A DNA stretch of 64,000 nucleotides, taken from NCBI GenBank assembly GCA_023313575.1, contig JAJTTP010000024.1:248001-312000 (forward strand). The letters run 5' to 3'. The notes beneath the pieces are model-generated. The model had not been told where the DNA came from. It did not search any database and was given only the letters and a program-made list of their open reading frames with translations. The position numbers were made by a program, and so were the translations under genes. The stretch is from Eutypella sp. D-1. Its lineage: Eukaryota > Ascomycota > Sordariomycetes > Xylariales > Diatrypaceae. How positions within the stretch are numbered: the first letter of the stretch is position 1; each line of letters starts with the position of its first letter. This document shows positions 13,221-25,070 of this stretch, piece by piece.

Positions 13221-14596
13221 ACCGTATATTATTATAATATATCGTAAAAAGATATATACCATTTACTTTACGTCGGTATTTTTATTATATAAGATAAAAT
13301 AAAAAAACTTTATAAATCGGTTAATAATTATAAATATATTATTATAGCCGTTATATATTATTAAATCTTTTAATATCGGTAATTTAATAATAAAATCAAA
13401 TATAATAAACTTTTATAATCGTTCGTTAATTAATAATGGTTATAATTCTCCGTAAGGTTTATATCGTTTTATTTTAATTTTTCTATATATGTTATATCGT
13501 TATTATACTCGTTATATTACTGATTTTATTTTATCGAATATATAAATCCGTTATAATCGTTTAAAAAATTTATAATCTCCCGGGTATCCGTATAAAAAAT
13601 ATTCGTAAATTTTTTATATTAACTGTTTTTATAATTTTCGTAATATTTATAACTTTTTTATTTATTTTTTTATTAATAATTTATTATTATGCTATTCGAT
13701 TTGCTTATATAAATTATTTTAAGTGACTTTAATAATAGCTATTTATCGTTATTCCAAATATCCTTTTAACGTTTATCGGAATACCGTATATTTAATTAAT
13801 ATGTATTTTTCTTTTATAATAAGCTGCTTATTAATAGCATTTGCTTATCTGTTTTTTAATCTTTTTTTATGGATAATAATATAATTAAATTCCGTAAAGT
13901 ATTTAACGTATCGTAACTGTTTTTTATTAAAGGTTTAAGTAGTAAAAAAGTATGTAATATTTTTATAATCGGTATAAACCTTAATTTAGTACATGTTTTT
14001 TATAAAATAATATCTAAATTTTTTAAATACATTAACGATAATAAAAAATTCCTTATCGTAAATTAAATAATTAAGTTCGGTTTTAGTAAGTTTATAAAAA
14101 TAAAATACGATAAGGTATAATTTTTTTTTTTTATTTTATTATTTAATTTATGTTCCGAAAACGTAGTCCGAAACGTTAATCTTTAATTTAACGGGTTTTT
14201 TAAGATCGTATATAATAAGTATTAATTTGTTAATAATAATATTTTTTAGCTTTTTAAAAAATTTATTTAATTTATTAATTTATATAAACCGTTTATCCTT
14301 TTTTATTAATTCCGTAAAGGGTGTTATAATATATTTAAATCGTTATATAAACTTCCGATAATAGTTTATTAAGCCGAAAAAAACCTGTATTTCTTTTATA
14401 TTAATAAATACTTTTTAATTTTTAATAATTACGATTTTTTTAAAGTCCATTTTAATATGTTTAAAGGTAATAATATATCCGAGGAATTCCATTTCTTATA
14501 TATAAAATACACTTTTTTCGGGTTTTATTAATAGGTTAACGTTTTATAATATTTATAATATTTTATGTACATATTTTTTATACTGTTTTTCTGATT

Positions 14597-14640
14597 CCGA
14601 GTAAATAAGGATATTGTTAAAATAATAAATAACGAAAATA
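14597..14640 (-). pseudogene. Relic of Gypsy reverse-transcriptase active-site segment (element B)
   Basis: The minus strand reads F-V-I-Y-Y-F-N-N-I-L-I-Y-S, the Y-x-D-D box of Gypsy reverse transcriptases with both Asp codons changed to Asn by G-to-A changes. The element A copy at about 9705-9750 retains one of the two Asp. This fixes the coding strand of both elements and shows they are inactive. Confidence 0.75.
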
Positions 14641-17600
14641 TTAAAATATTTTCGTAAAACGTGATTAATTATGCGTTAAAATAATATTAATACGTTAATT
14701 AATCCGAAAAGCATAATTAAATATTTAAATAAGCCGTATTTCGTTTTAAAAGCTGTTTTTTATTTATTTCCGGGTTTAATTCTGATATGGTAATACTTAT
14801 CTTTAAGATTTAAAGTGGTAAATTATTTAGTTCCGTGTAAACGGTCCTTTATTTTAATAATAAATAATAACGGTATTCGGTTTTTAACAGTAATTTTATT
14901 TAATTATCGATAATCGATTATTAATCGTAGTTTATTGTTTTTTTTAGGTATAAATATAATAAAATATCCTGTTAATAATTTTAATCGTTAAATATATCTT
15001 TTTATTAATTTATTTTCGAGGTATTTTTATAATTTTTTAAATTCGATTTCGTTAAGGTTATAAATTTTATAAAATCGTAATGTTTTTCCTTTTATAAAGA
15101 TAATCTCGTAATCCTATTTATTACGGTTTAATAATCCTTTTTTAAATTTTTTACGAAACATTTTATCGTATTTATAATATTATGGTAATATGTTACGTAT
15201 TCGTAAAGGTATGGTTGTTTTTTTTTCTAAAATGCTATTAAAAAGGCGGAATCGTTATCGGATAAATGCGATAATTTATTTAATCCTTTTTTTATATCCT
15301 TTTTTTTTAATTTATCGTGTTCCTTTTAATAAAGTTTTTATCGTATCCTTATGCCCGTATTTATTATCTGTTAAATATTAAAATCTTTTTTTTAAATTAT
15401 CGTCGGTTTTTAAAAAATAAGGAAATATTATTTAGCCAGTTTTTTAATTAATTAATAGATTATATTAATATAACTATAATTACTTAAAGATTATATCGTA
15501 TCTTTTTAAAAGCATAATATCGAAAATAACGTTTTATTTTTATCTTTCGATATATACGTTAAATTAATCGGTTTTTTATAATACTTTTTTTTTATCATAT
15601 TAAAAAGTATAACCTTTAGCTTTTATTATATTATAAAAATATTATTTCTTCTTTTATAATAGCTATAATTTATTATATAATTTCGGGGTTATATAATTAC
15701 TTTCGGCTCCGTTATTTATTATAACGGTATATCAGTTATTTTTAACCTTTATTCGTACTGTGGTATGTCCGTATCGTTTTTAAACCTTAAAATACCGTTT
15801 TATGGCCTTAATATAAGCGGCCTTATTATTTTAAATCCTTACCGTAAATTTATACGATATTATATAGGTTATCGTAAAGTTTTTCCTTATTAAATTCTTT
15901 TTATATATATAGTTATTTTTCTGCTTTTAAGTTTTTATAAAGATATTTAAGGCTAATTTTATTAAGGGTTATTCTTTTTAATAAATTTTTAAACGTATAT
16001 AAATCGGCGTTTAATAATTTATTTTTTTAGCATCGGATTTCGTATTTTTATTATTCGATTTTATTCCGGATTTTAATAGCTTTTAACGTTTAATATATAT
16101 ATTCGTTATAATGGCATACCTAATATCCTCCGGGGCAGGATATCCTTTTTAATTATTCCTATTCGTACGGTACGCGGTTATAATAACGCCGAATTTCTTT
16201 ATATTATTATCGATCGGTTTCGTTTTTTTCTTATTATAAAAAATCGAATCTTTTTTTAATTATTTATTTAATTCGGTTAATAATACCGATTTTTCGTTTT
16301 TTGTATTAATAACATTCGTATTTTCGATAATTAACGGGATGTTTTAAAAAATACGGTGTCCGAGTTTAAATTTTTTAATTAATAAACTTATTTTAATTAC
16401 GAAATTATTATAAGTAAATTTTAAATCGTTATTTTTTAAAATATCGTTAAAATCGTTTAACGTAAATACTGTACATTTTTTATAATTTATAATCTTATCG
16501 TTTTTTAAGCCAATTAATTAATCGTTTTATTTTTTTTTTTTTCGTAAAATAGGTTTCCCTAAAAGCTTTTTTTTTATCGTTATTAAAGTATTCGTTTTAT
16601 TATTATTAACGTTATCGTTTTATTACGGCTTAAGTTAATTATTTAACTTTTTATAATTTTTATTAATAAATATTATTATCCGAATATATACAGCGGATTA
16701 TTCCGAACGTTTTTCCACCGGTAAAAAGTTATTCCTTTTCGGGCACGGGTTTTTAATTTATATTCCGTTTAAATCTTTTGCATTCTTTTTTAAAATATCT
16801 TATCTTATTATAATTATAGCATTTAATTTATCGCTTATTTTTTCGTATTATATCGAGTAATATAAGTTTTAATGCCGTCCTATAAAATGTATCGGTAAGT
16901 TTTTAATTTTAATTTTTATTATTTTAATATTTTTTAAATCCTTTAAATATATAATATCCTTTTTTCTTTTAATGTCGTTTAAATTATTTATTATCGATTT
17001 TAATTATTAAAGTAACGAATTTATCGAAAGTATTTAATTTATCTTACGTAATAATTTTATTTTTAACCGAATCTTTAAGTTTTTAATAAAATATATTAAT
17101 AAAAAACTTATTATTAATTTAATTTATTTTAACGGCAAGTTATTTAAATTACGCGGCGTATATATAAGCTACTTTTTTCTATTTAAAGGTTAAAAGTTAT
17201 TACGTAACGGCTCGGGCCTTATCCGGATTTCCGTAATTAACTTTTACCTTTTTTTCGAAATTCTTATATTTTTCGAAAAAACGTTTAATTTTTATAAATC
17301 TCTTTTTTTCCTTTACTTTTATAAAAGTATTTAAAATAGGTTTAAACCATTAAGTTATCCCCCCGATAAAGCATAATATAATGTTAAAAATTTTATTAAT
17401 TTCCGTGATATACATATAACGTTATTAATATAAATAAGTTACGGTTATAATAAAAAAAAGTTATATAAAAGTAATATTATTATAAGGTTTAAGTTTTTTA
17501 AACTTAAATTTAACGGGTATAATTTTTTGGTTTATAAATATAATTACCGTTTGCTCGATTTATTCGATTCGTTTAAGCAATTATTAAATAACCTGTTAAA

Positions 17601-17675
17601 AGTTTTAGCCTAAAAAAAACATAATATCGGATATTACTTAAAGTTAATAACATTATTAAATAAAAGCTTATAACA

Positions 17676-18089
17676 TATAACGGCTGGTTTATTCCTAACT
17701 ATTAATTTAATCGAAAGATTTATATTAATAAAAATATTAAAAGTTTTAAGTAATAAATAATCACGTTTAGTAATAAAAAAAAAAAGGTGCTTTAAATAAT
17801 TAAATTATATTATAAGTTAATAAGTTTAAAAATTATTTAAAAAAAAGGTAATAAACGTAGCTATATATTATTTATATCTTTTATTCTTAATATTGGAATA
17901 TATAATTATGTTAAATCCTTAAATTGTAACGGATCCAATTAATACCTTTAAATCCATAAATCATAACGGATCTATATATAACTTTTTTTATAACTTATTA
18001 AATGTGGCTGGCTTACGTCTTTATTTTTCCGGCAGTACCGCTAACGAATAGGGTTACCAGCCCCCACTTGGCCTAATCAGGCCATAACA
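17676..18089 (-). repeat. 5' LTR of Gypsy element B
   Basis: 414 bp, beginning TATAACGGCTGG and ending GGCCATAACA on the plus strand. Followed by CTCCG at 18090-18094, after which element A resumes with GGGCAAAACATT, the continuation of its pre-insertion sequence. Confidence 0.88.
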
Positions 18090-19636
18090 CTCCGGGGCAA
18101 AACATTCTTTTTAACCATTTTTATTTATACGGTACGCGGTTATAATAACGCCGAATTTCTTTATATTATTATCGATCGGTTTCGTCTTTTTTTTATTATA
18201 AAAAATCGAATCTTTTTTTAATTATTTATTTAATTCGGTTAATAATACCGATTTTTCGTTCTTTATATTAATAGCATTTATATTTTCGATAATTAACGGG
18301 GTATTTTAAAAAATACGGTATCCGAGTTTGGATTTTTTAATTAATAAACTTATTTTAGTTACGAAATTATTATAAGTAAATTTTAAATCGTTATTTTTTA
18401 AAACGTTATTAAGATCGTTTAACGTAAATATTGTTTATTTTTTATAATTTATAATTTTATCGTTTTTTAAACTAATTAATTAATCGTTTTATTTTTTCTT
18501 TTTTCGCAAAATAGGTTTCCGTAAAGGCTTTTTTTTTATCGTTATCGAGGTATTTATTTTGCTATTATTAGTATTATTATTTTATTACGGCTTAAATTAA
18601 TCGTTTAGCTTTTTATAATTTTTATTAATAAATATTATTATCTGAATATATATAGCGGATTATTCCGAACGTTTTTTCACCGGTAAAAGGTTATTCCTTT
18701 TCGGGCACGGGTTTTTAATTTATATTCCGCTTAAATTTTTTACATTTTTTTTAAAAATGTTTTATTTTATTATAATTATAGCATTTAATTTATCGCTTAT
18801 TTTTTTATATTATATCGAATAATATAAATCTTAATGCCGTCCCGTAAAATATATCGGTAAATTTTTAATCCTAATTTTTATTATTTTAGTATTTTTTAAA
18901 TCCTTTAAATATATAATATCCTTTTTTTTTTAACGTCGTTTAAATTATTTATTATCGATTTTAATTATTAAAGTAACGAATTTATTAAAAGCACCTAATT
19001 TATTTTACGTAATAATTTTATTTTTAACCAAATTTTTAAATCCTTAATAAAACGTGTTAATAAAGGATTTATTATCGATTTAATTTATTTTAACGGCAAA
19101 TTATTTAAATTACGTAACGTATATATAGGCTGCCTTTTTTTATTTAAAGGTTAAAAGTTATTACGTAACGGCTTAAGCCTTATCCGGATTTCCGTAATTA
19201 GCTTTTACCTTTTTCTCGAAATTTTTATATTTCTTAAAAAAACGTTTAATTTCCGTAGATCTTTTTTTCTTTTTTATTTTTACGAAAGCATTTAAAATAA
19301 ATTTAAACTATTAAGTTATCCCCCCGGTAAAATATAATGTAATATTAAGAATTTTATTAATTTCTGTGGTATATATATAACGTTATTAATATAAGTAAAT
19401 TACGGCTGTAATAAAAAAAGGTTATACGGGGGTAATATTATTATAAAGTCCAGGTTTTTTAGGCTTAAATTTAATAAATATAATTTTTTAATTTATAAAT
19501 ATAATTACTGTTTACTTAATTTATTCGATTCGTTTAAATAATTATTAAATAACGTATTAAAAATTTTAACTTAAAAAAAATATAATATCGGATATTGCTT
19601 AAAGCTGATAATATTACTAAATAAAAGCTTATAACG

Positions 19637-20051
19637 TATAACGGCTAATTTATTCCTAATTATTAATTTAATCGAGGGATTTATATTAACAAAAATGTTA
19701 AAAGTTTTAAATAATAAGTAATTACGTTTAATAATAATAATAAAAAAAGTGCTTTAAGTAATTAAGTTATATTATAAGCTAATAAACTTAAAAACTATTT
19801 AAAAAAAAAGTAATAAATATAATTATATATTATTTATATCTTTTATTCCTAACATTAAAATATGTAATTATGTTAAATCCTTAGATCGTAACAGATTTAA
19901 CTGATACTTTTAAATTTATAGATTATAACGGATCCATGTATGGCTTTTTTTATAGCTTATTAAATGTGGCTGGCTTACGTCTTTATTCTTCCGGCAGTAC
20001 CGTTAACGAATAGGGTTACCAGCCCCCACTTGGCCTAGTCAGGCCATAACA
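19637..20051 (-). repeat. 5' LTR of Gypsy element A
   Basis: 415 bp. The right-hand end (from about 19970) is the least mutated LTR sequence in the block and ends GGCCATAACA. It is followed by CTTTA at 20052-20056, matching the left side of the element. Confidence 0.88.
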
Positions 20052-21299
20052 CTTTAATATACCTTTTTCGCACTTATTATTTATTTTAAAAATTTAATAA
20101 ATAAGTTACGGGCTTTAATTAATATTTATAAAGTTATAAAAAAAGCTAATTAATATATAATTAATAAAAACAGTAACGATAATAATAATAATAATAACGT
20201 TTTTTATATTAACCGTAAATATTACCGAAATAATAAAAATAAAAAATATTATTAAAAAAAGCTTAACCGATAATAAAAGCATAAATATTAAATATATAAA
20301 AAAGAAAAGTACTGGTTTATTAAGTATTTAAAATAAAAACGTAATAAAAAGCTAAAACAATATTTTTCCGTAATAATTATGCCGCCGTTTTTATTAAATA
20401 CGAAAGAAATAACCCCGTTTTTTAAAAAAAGAATACCGCGGAACATTTTAACCACTTGGATAACGGCTAATATCTTACGGCCGTTTACTTATTTAATTAA
20501 ACCTTTTAATATCGAATCGACCCTTTTTTACCGATTATAAAAGATAACGCTCCCGATATTATGTTTATTTTAAATAAATATATTAAAAACGTGTTTTAAA
20601 AACTTATACCAGATATAGGTATTATTAAAGTATTTATTATAAAAAAGGAATAATATTTCATTTTAATAAAACAATATTTTAATTAACGATTAAAAATGGA
20701 TAAAAATCGTATAAAAAAATTAATATCCGTTTTAAAAATAAACCCCGTATTAAATTATTCGGTATAATCTTTATTAATACTTTTTTCGGATAAATTAACT
20801 TTTATATAATAAAAATAAAAACTTTATTTTTAATATTAATTAAAAATATAAATCGATTTAGTATATACTTTAATAATATTATTAATTAATTAATCTGTAA
20901 AAATAATATAATAATTAACGTTATTCGGAAATAAAACCATTTATAATTTAAATTTAACGATATTATTTATTTTATAAAGGCAAAACTATATAAAATTTAT
21001 ATACGTTTCGGATATTTATTTATTAATAAATTATATAATTTTTTAAATAAAATAAAACACGATATCGAAATCAATGTTATTAAAAAAATTAATAAATTTT
21101 ATTACCATTATTAAATTAAAAATAAAACACTTTAAAAATTTAAATTTAATTAAATAAACTTTAAAATTAACTTTAATTTTAAAATAATCGTTAATATAAT
21201 ATATTTAAATAAAAAACTTATTTTTTATATTATCGACGTAATTATAAAATTTTAAACAGTACGTTTCATAAAATATAAAATATATTTAAAAAATATTAA

Positions 21300-21560
21300 A
21301 TCGATACGTACTTAAATCCCCCGGATATTATCATTTATAATGCCGGTATAAACTTCGATAATACCGAATTCCGTAATAAAACACGTTTTATCGGGATTAT
21401 TTATTATTAAATATTAATAAAATAAAAAGATATTATAATCTTATCCGTAAAGTTTATAAAATTATTATTAAAAAAACTCGGAAATATTAAATTAAAACTA
21501 TTACGTTTATAAAGAATAATAAAAATAATTAATAATATAATTAACTTTAACGGTTTTATA
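21300..21560 (+). pseudogene. Relic of Copia integrase region (element X)
   Basis: Plus-strand codons around 21325-21365 give I-I-I-Y-N-A-G-I-N-F-D-N-T-E-F, recognisable as the integrase-core segment found in fungal Copia polyproteins with G-to-A substitutions. Downstream the frame dissolves into stops. It supports assigning the outer element to Ty1/Copia with plus coding sense, opposite to the nested Gypsy copies. Confidence 0.6.
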
Positions 21561-21806
21561 TTTACTTTATTAATTTTCGGGGCTTATTTTTATATTAATA
21601 TAAACTTATTTTTTACCTTTATATAAATTTAAAAAACTTAAACAATATAAAAAGCTATAACGGAAATTAATAAAATTAAAGCATAAAAATCGGTTTAAAA
21701 TACGTTAAATATTAAAAATAGCCCGAATACGTAAAAAACATTTTTAAATCCTTTTTTTTAAGCAGTAAAATGTTTATATATATAAAAAAAAAAGGATAAA
21801 AAAACC

Positions 21807-22199
21807 TGTTATGACCTGGCTAGGTCATTGGGCCCAAATAGGATTGGCACAAACAATCCCTGACCATGGCACTGGAGGGCAGCCACGATAAGATAAGCCA
21901 TGCCATACTTGGGTCACGTGATAAGGAGGATAACCAGGATAGCTAGCTATTTTAATGATTTAATAATAACTATATATTTTAATATTAAAAATAAAGGATA
22001 TAAATAATATATAATTACGTTTATTACTTTTTTTTTAAATAATTTTTAAATTTATTAACTTATAATATAATTTAATTATTTAAAGCACCTTTTTATTATT
22101 ATTATTAAACGTAATTACTTATTGCTTAAAACCTTTAGCATTTTTATTAATATAAACCCTTTAACTGGATTAATAGTTAGGAATAAACCGACCGTTATA
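21807..22199 (+). repeat. Solo LTR G (Gypsy family, plus orientation) with an unmutated U3
   Basis: 393 bp, beginning TGTTATGACCTGG and ending GACCGTTATA. It is flanked by AAACC at 21802-21806 and 22200-22204. Its first 140 bases are GC-normal and match nothing else in the window. The remaining 250 bases are AT-converted and match the right portion of the other family LTRs. It interrupts Copia element X between its integrase-like and reverse-transcriptase-like relics. Confidence 0.85.
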
Positions 22200-22959
22200 A
22201 AACCTTTTTAAAATTATTATAGTTATTAATAAAAACGTAATAATAAATTCGAAAGTAATAAAAAATATGGCAATTTTCCCAAGCTTATATATTAAACCTT
22301 ACGTTTAATTAAAAAAAGAATAAAAAAAAGTTAACACCGATTATTCCCGGCGAAAAAATTAAAAAAATACGTATAAATTTTTTATACGTTAATATTAAAA
22401 ACAAAAACGATAAAATATTAACTTTTAAGTTAAAAGTAAATAAAAAGATTATAACGCCCGGAAAGCTATTTAAAGCTTTTAATTTAAAAAAAGTATTTTA
22501 CGATTTAAAATATATAACGCTATTATATATTAAAATATAATAATTTTTAAATTAAAAATAATTCGTAAAATAAAAAGTAAAAATATTTTACTATTATATA
22601 AAAAGTTATAACTAATTATTTAAAATTACGGAAACCTAGATAAAACCTTTATTATAACTTATATATTTATTATTTAATAAATTAATTAACGTTTTATTTT
22701 AACGATAGCTTTTATTTTACGGCTTAAAAAAATAAAAATTATAATAAAAAATATTATTATAACTTATATTTAGTTTAAAACGCCGATATAACGGATTATT
22801 TTTATATAATTATTTATTAAATTAAAAAATAAATACCCCGAAAAGATATTATTACATATTATTAAATTATTATATAATTTTATAAAACTTAGCATTTATT
22901 AATTCGAAATTTATTCGTAATATTATTAACGGGAATTATATATAAAACTATTAACTTTT

Positions 22960-23120
22960 AATTTTTATTTATTAATAACGGATTTAAAACTATTCGGGAT
23001 TACGGGATTTTAAACGGATAATATGTTTAATATCGGCATTACGGATTTTATAACCTTAAAAAATAAAGCATTTACCGAGGTAAAAATTAAGGTATAACTT
23101 TAAAAGATATTAAAAAACGG
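22960..23120 (+). pseudogene. Relic of Copia reverse-transcriptase region (element X)
   Basis: Plus-strand codons from about 22965 give L-L-I-T-D-L-K-L-F-G-I-T-G-F, then a stop where Gln is expected, then T-D-N. A conserved F-x-T-x-x-x-K-A-F-T-E-V tail follows. This is the pattern of the fungal Copia RT segment around Q-T-D-D. The Gln-to-stop and Asp-to-Asn changes are C-to-T and G-to-A. Confidence 0.6.
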
Positions 23121-24109
23121 ATCGACGGAAAATTTTAACAACTTATAAATTATTATTTACGAATATAAAATATTTATTATATAAAAAAATAAATTAAAAA
23201 ATTGGAATTTTTAAATTTAAAAACACCTTTTTCGAAATTAATAAAAAAATATATTAAGTAATAAATATACGAAATTTATATTTTTTCCATTTATTAATTA
23301 AAAGCCGTATTCGATTATTTTATAATAACATAATATATTAAGCCCGGCTTTAAAAAAATTAAAATATTAAATATTAAAATTAAATAATAAATGGATAATA
23401 AAAATCATAAACTTAATTACGTTAAATTAAACCTTATTAAATTAAAATTATATATTTTTATCGATAATTTATTTATAAATAATAAAAATATAAACTCGTA
23501 AATTAGTTATATTATCGTTTTAAATAATAAGGAATTAAAAGATTATAATAATAAGCTTAATATTAAAAAATAATATTATTTATTAATTATTTATTAAATA
23601 TAAACGCGTTATACGTAACGTTTTAATTAATAAAATATATAGCATAATTTAAAAATTTAATATAAATTGTATTATTTATTATATATTAAATATTATTTTA
23701 ACCCGGTTATTATTTTTATGCGTTTTATTAATTTTATATATTAATTTATTTTTTTATATTAATACTTAATATAAATAAGTAATATTAATAAAAAAATTAA
23801 TAATCGATTTAATAACGTTACGGTAATTATATAAAAATAAAGAAATTAATAATATTCGATAAATTTATAACGTTTATAATCTTACCGATATTATAATAAA
23901 GGTTACTTTTAATAAGGTTATAAAAACGTTTATTAAACATAACCAAATTATTTTAAAACTAAAAGGATAAATAAAACGAGAATAATATTACTAACGTTTA
24001 TTACTTAATTATTCGATTATTTATTTATTTATTTACTTATTTATTCGTTTATTTTTTATTAAAATAACATTTCGTAATTATTTAATTATAAAAAAGAAAA
24101 GAAAATAAA

Positions 24110-24315
24110 TATTAATTATTAATAGTTATTAGTATGGACTTATATATTAATAAGAAATACCTATACATTTATCTCCCGTTTATATAAAGGATATAAGTTT
24201 CGCCCATATCTTTTATAAATAAACCTTAAACTTTAGACCAGAATATAACACCAATCTTACCACCTTTTATTATTATTATTGTTATCTTTTTCCTTTACGT
24301 ACGTACTTACCAACA
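24110..24315 (+). repeat. 3' LTR of Copia element X
   Basis: Direct repeat of 3180-3384 in the same orientation. Here the left part is RIP-converted and the last part (from about 24250) keeps its C and G bases, the mirror image of the left copy. It ends in CCAACA and is followed by GCTGTT at 24316-24321, matching 3175-3180. Confidence 0.85.
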
Positions 24316-24321
24316 GCTGTT

Positions 24322-25070
24322 AACTTAGTGGAATCCCTACACCATGGTCGCGGGACGATGACTTAATGAGCGGGGGATGATACAGTTTTACGTGGGCCCA
24401 AGGTCACATTCCTGGGATATGTCAAACTCCAAAATGTTACTGGGTCCGGAAAAAGCTGAAACAAATGGGCATCCTGAGTATCGTCTTCCACTTATCAAAT
24501 TGCCGGACGTTCTTTGAAGGATTACTATTACAACTCTCTCCTCATTGCCCAATCCTTGCATACCTTACAGGGCCTATCAAAACCGTCAACGGTTTATGCC
24601 ATTCTAAGCACGAAGTAGTAGTTGTTCTTATGTAATACCCCTGCGGGGCTGATTATAGAGTGACAGCGACGAATCAGGAGCGAGCGGGCCAGGGGCCCGC
24701 TACCTCGTGGCATGCGGTAGGGTTGCATCCACCGTTCGTAATTGCAACCCACGATAGCTGATCGCTCGCTGTTTTTGCAGGAGAATGCCACCATCACAGA
24801 GGAAGACTACAACCCTTCCTAAACACGTGCAGTCTCGAGAGCCTGTTGAGGGAGCGCCGAGTATGGCCGGTTTGAGACCAGAAGGGGACGAAGATATGCT
24901 TAGCAATCGTCGATCGCCGGGCAACGGGCAGCCGCTCCCACCAAGAATGCGATTTATACTGATCCACCTCCCGGAGGGCGACAGTCTCTTGTGTTCGGGC
25001 CTTGATCTTCTTCCCACAGAGAGTCCTGTTGGGAACTACCCGATTTAGGATTCACGAATAATTCGCAAAC
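24322..25070. other. Intergenic stretch right of the retrotransposon
   Basis: About 750 bp of GC-normal sequence between the Copia element and the rhodopsin-domain gene. Overlapping open frames between 24594 and 25048 on both strands have no family features and are probably chance. Composition returns to normal within a few bases of the element boundary, so RIP has not visibly spread outward. Confidence 0.5.

Larger units (their letters stand above)
11278..18089 (-). mobile_element. Ty3/Gypsy retrotransposon B, nested inside element A of the same family
   Basis: 6812 bp with LTRs at 11278-11692 and 17676-18089. It is flanked by perfect CTCCG duplications at 11273-11277 and 18090-18094, and the target site is still visible unbroken in B itself near 16126 (TCCTCCGGGGCA). 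Minus-strand relics: zinc knuckle at about 16780-16821 with first and last Cys kept but the middle Cys, a Gly and the His changed; reverse-transcriptase active-site segment at about 14597-14640; integrase core at about 13070-13220; integrase C-terminus at 12490-12753. It parallels element A base for base apart from RIP differences, so it is a second copy of the family that jumped into the first. Confidence 0.9.
6387..20051 (-). mobile_element. Ty3/Gypsy retrotransposon A, RIP-degraded and split by element B
   Basis: LTRs at 6387-6799 and 19637-20051, with CTTTA target duplications at 6382-6386 and 20052-20056. Internal sequence is interrupted at 11278 by element B and resumes at 18090; removing B leaves about 6.8 kb, the same length as B. 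Coding sense is minus. From right to left there are relics of a gag zinc knuckle (about 18742-18783), reverse transcriptase (about 9705-9750), integrase core (about 8190-8325) and the integrase C-terminal region (about 7590-7850). All frames are filled with TAA/TAG and AT-shifted codons. The order gag, RT, integrase identifies Metaviridae; inserted inside Copia element X. Confidence 0.9.
3180..24315 (+). mobile_element. Outer Ty1/Copia LTR retrotransposon (element X), RIP-degraded, carrying nested insertions
   Basis: The whole AT-rich block is bounded by direct repeats of about 205 bp (3180-3384 and 24110-24315) that differ almost only by C/T and G/A changes. It is flanked by a shared GCTGT(T) at 3175-3180 and 24316-24321, the target-site duplication. 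Subtracting the nested insertions with their 5-bp duplications leaves about 6.2 kb, a normal Copia length. Plus-strand relics support the class: an integrase-like stretch near 21325-21365 reads I-I-I-Y-N-A-G-I-N-F, and near 22998-23030 a stop-containing copy of the fungal Copia reverse-transcriptase segment (G-I-T-G-F-stop-T-D-N) is visible. No open pol remains. LTR ends do not read as a clean TG...CA, so boundaries may be off by a few bases. Confidence 0.88.

Noticed and set aside
15190..15381. 63-codon plus-strand ORF in the AT block
   Set aside because: Antisense to the pol region of element B; no counterpart remains open in element A, so it is fortuitous.
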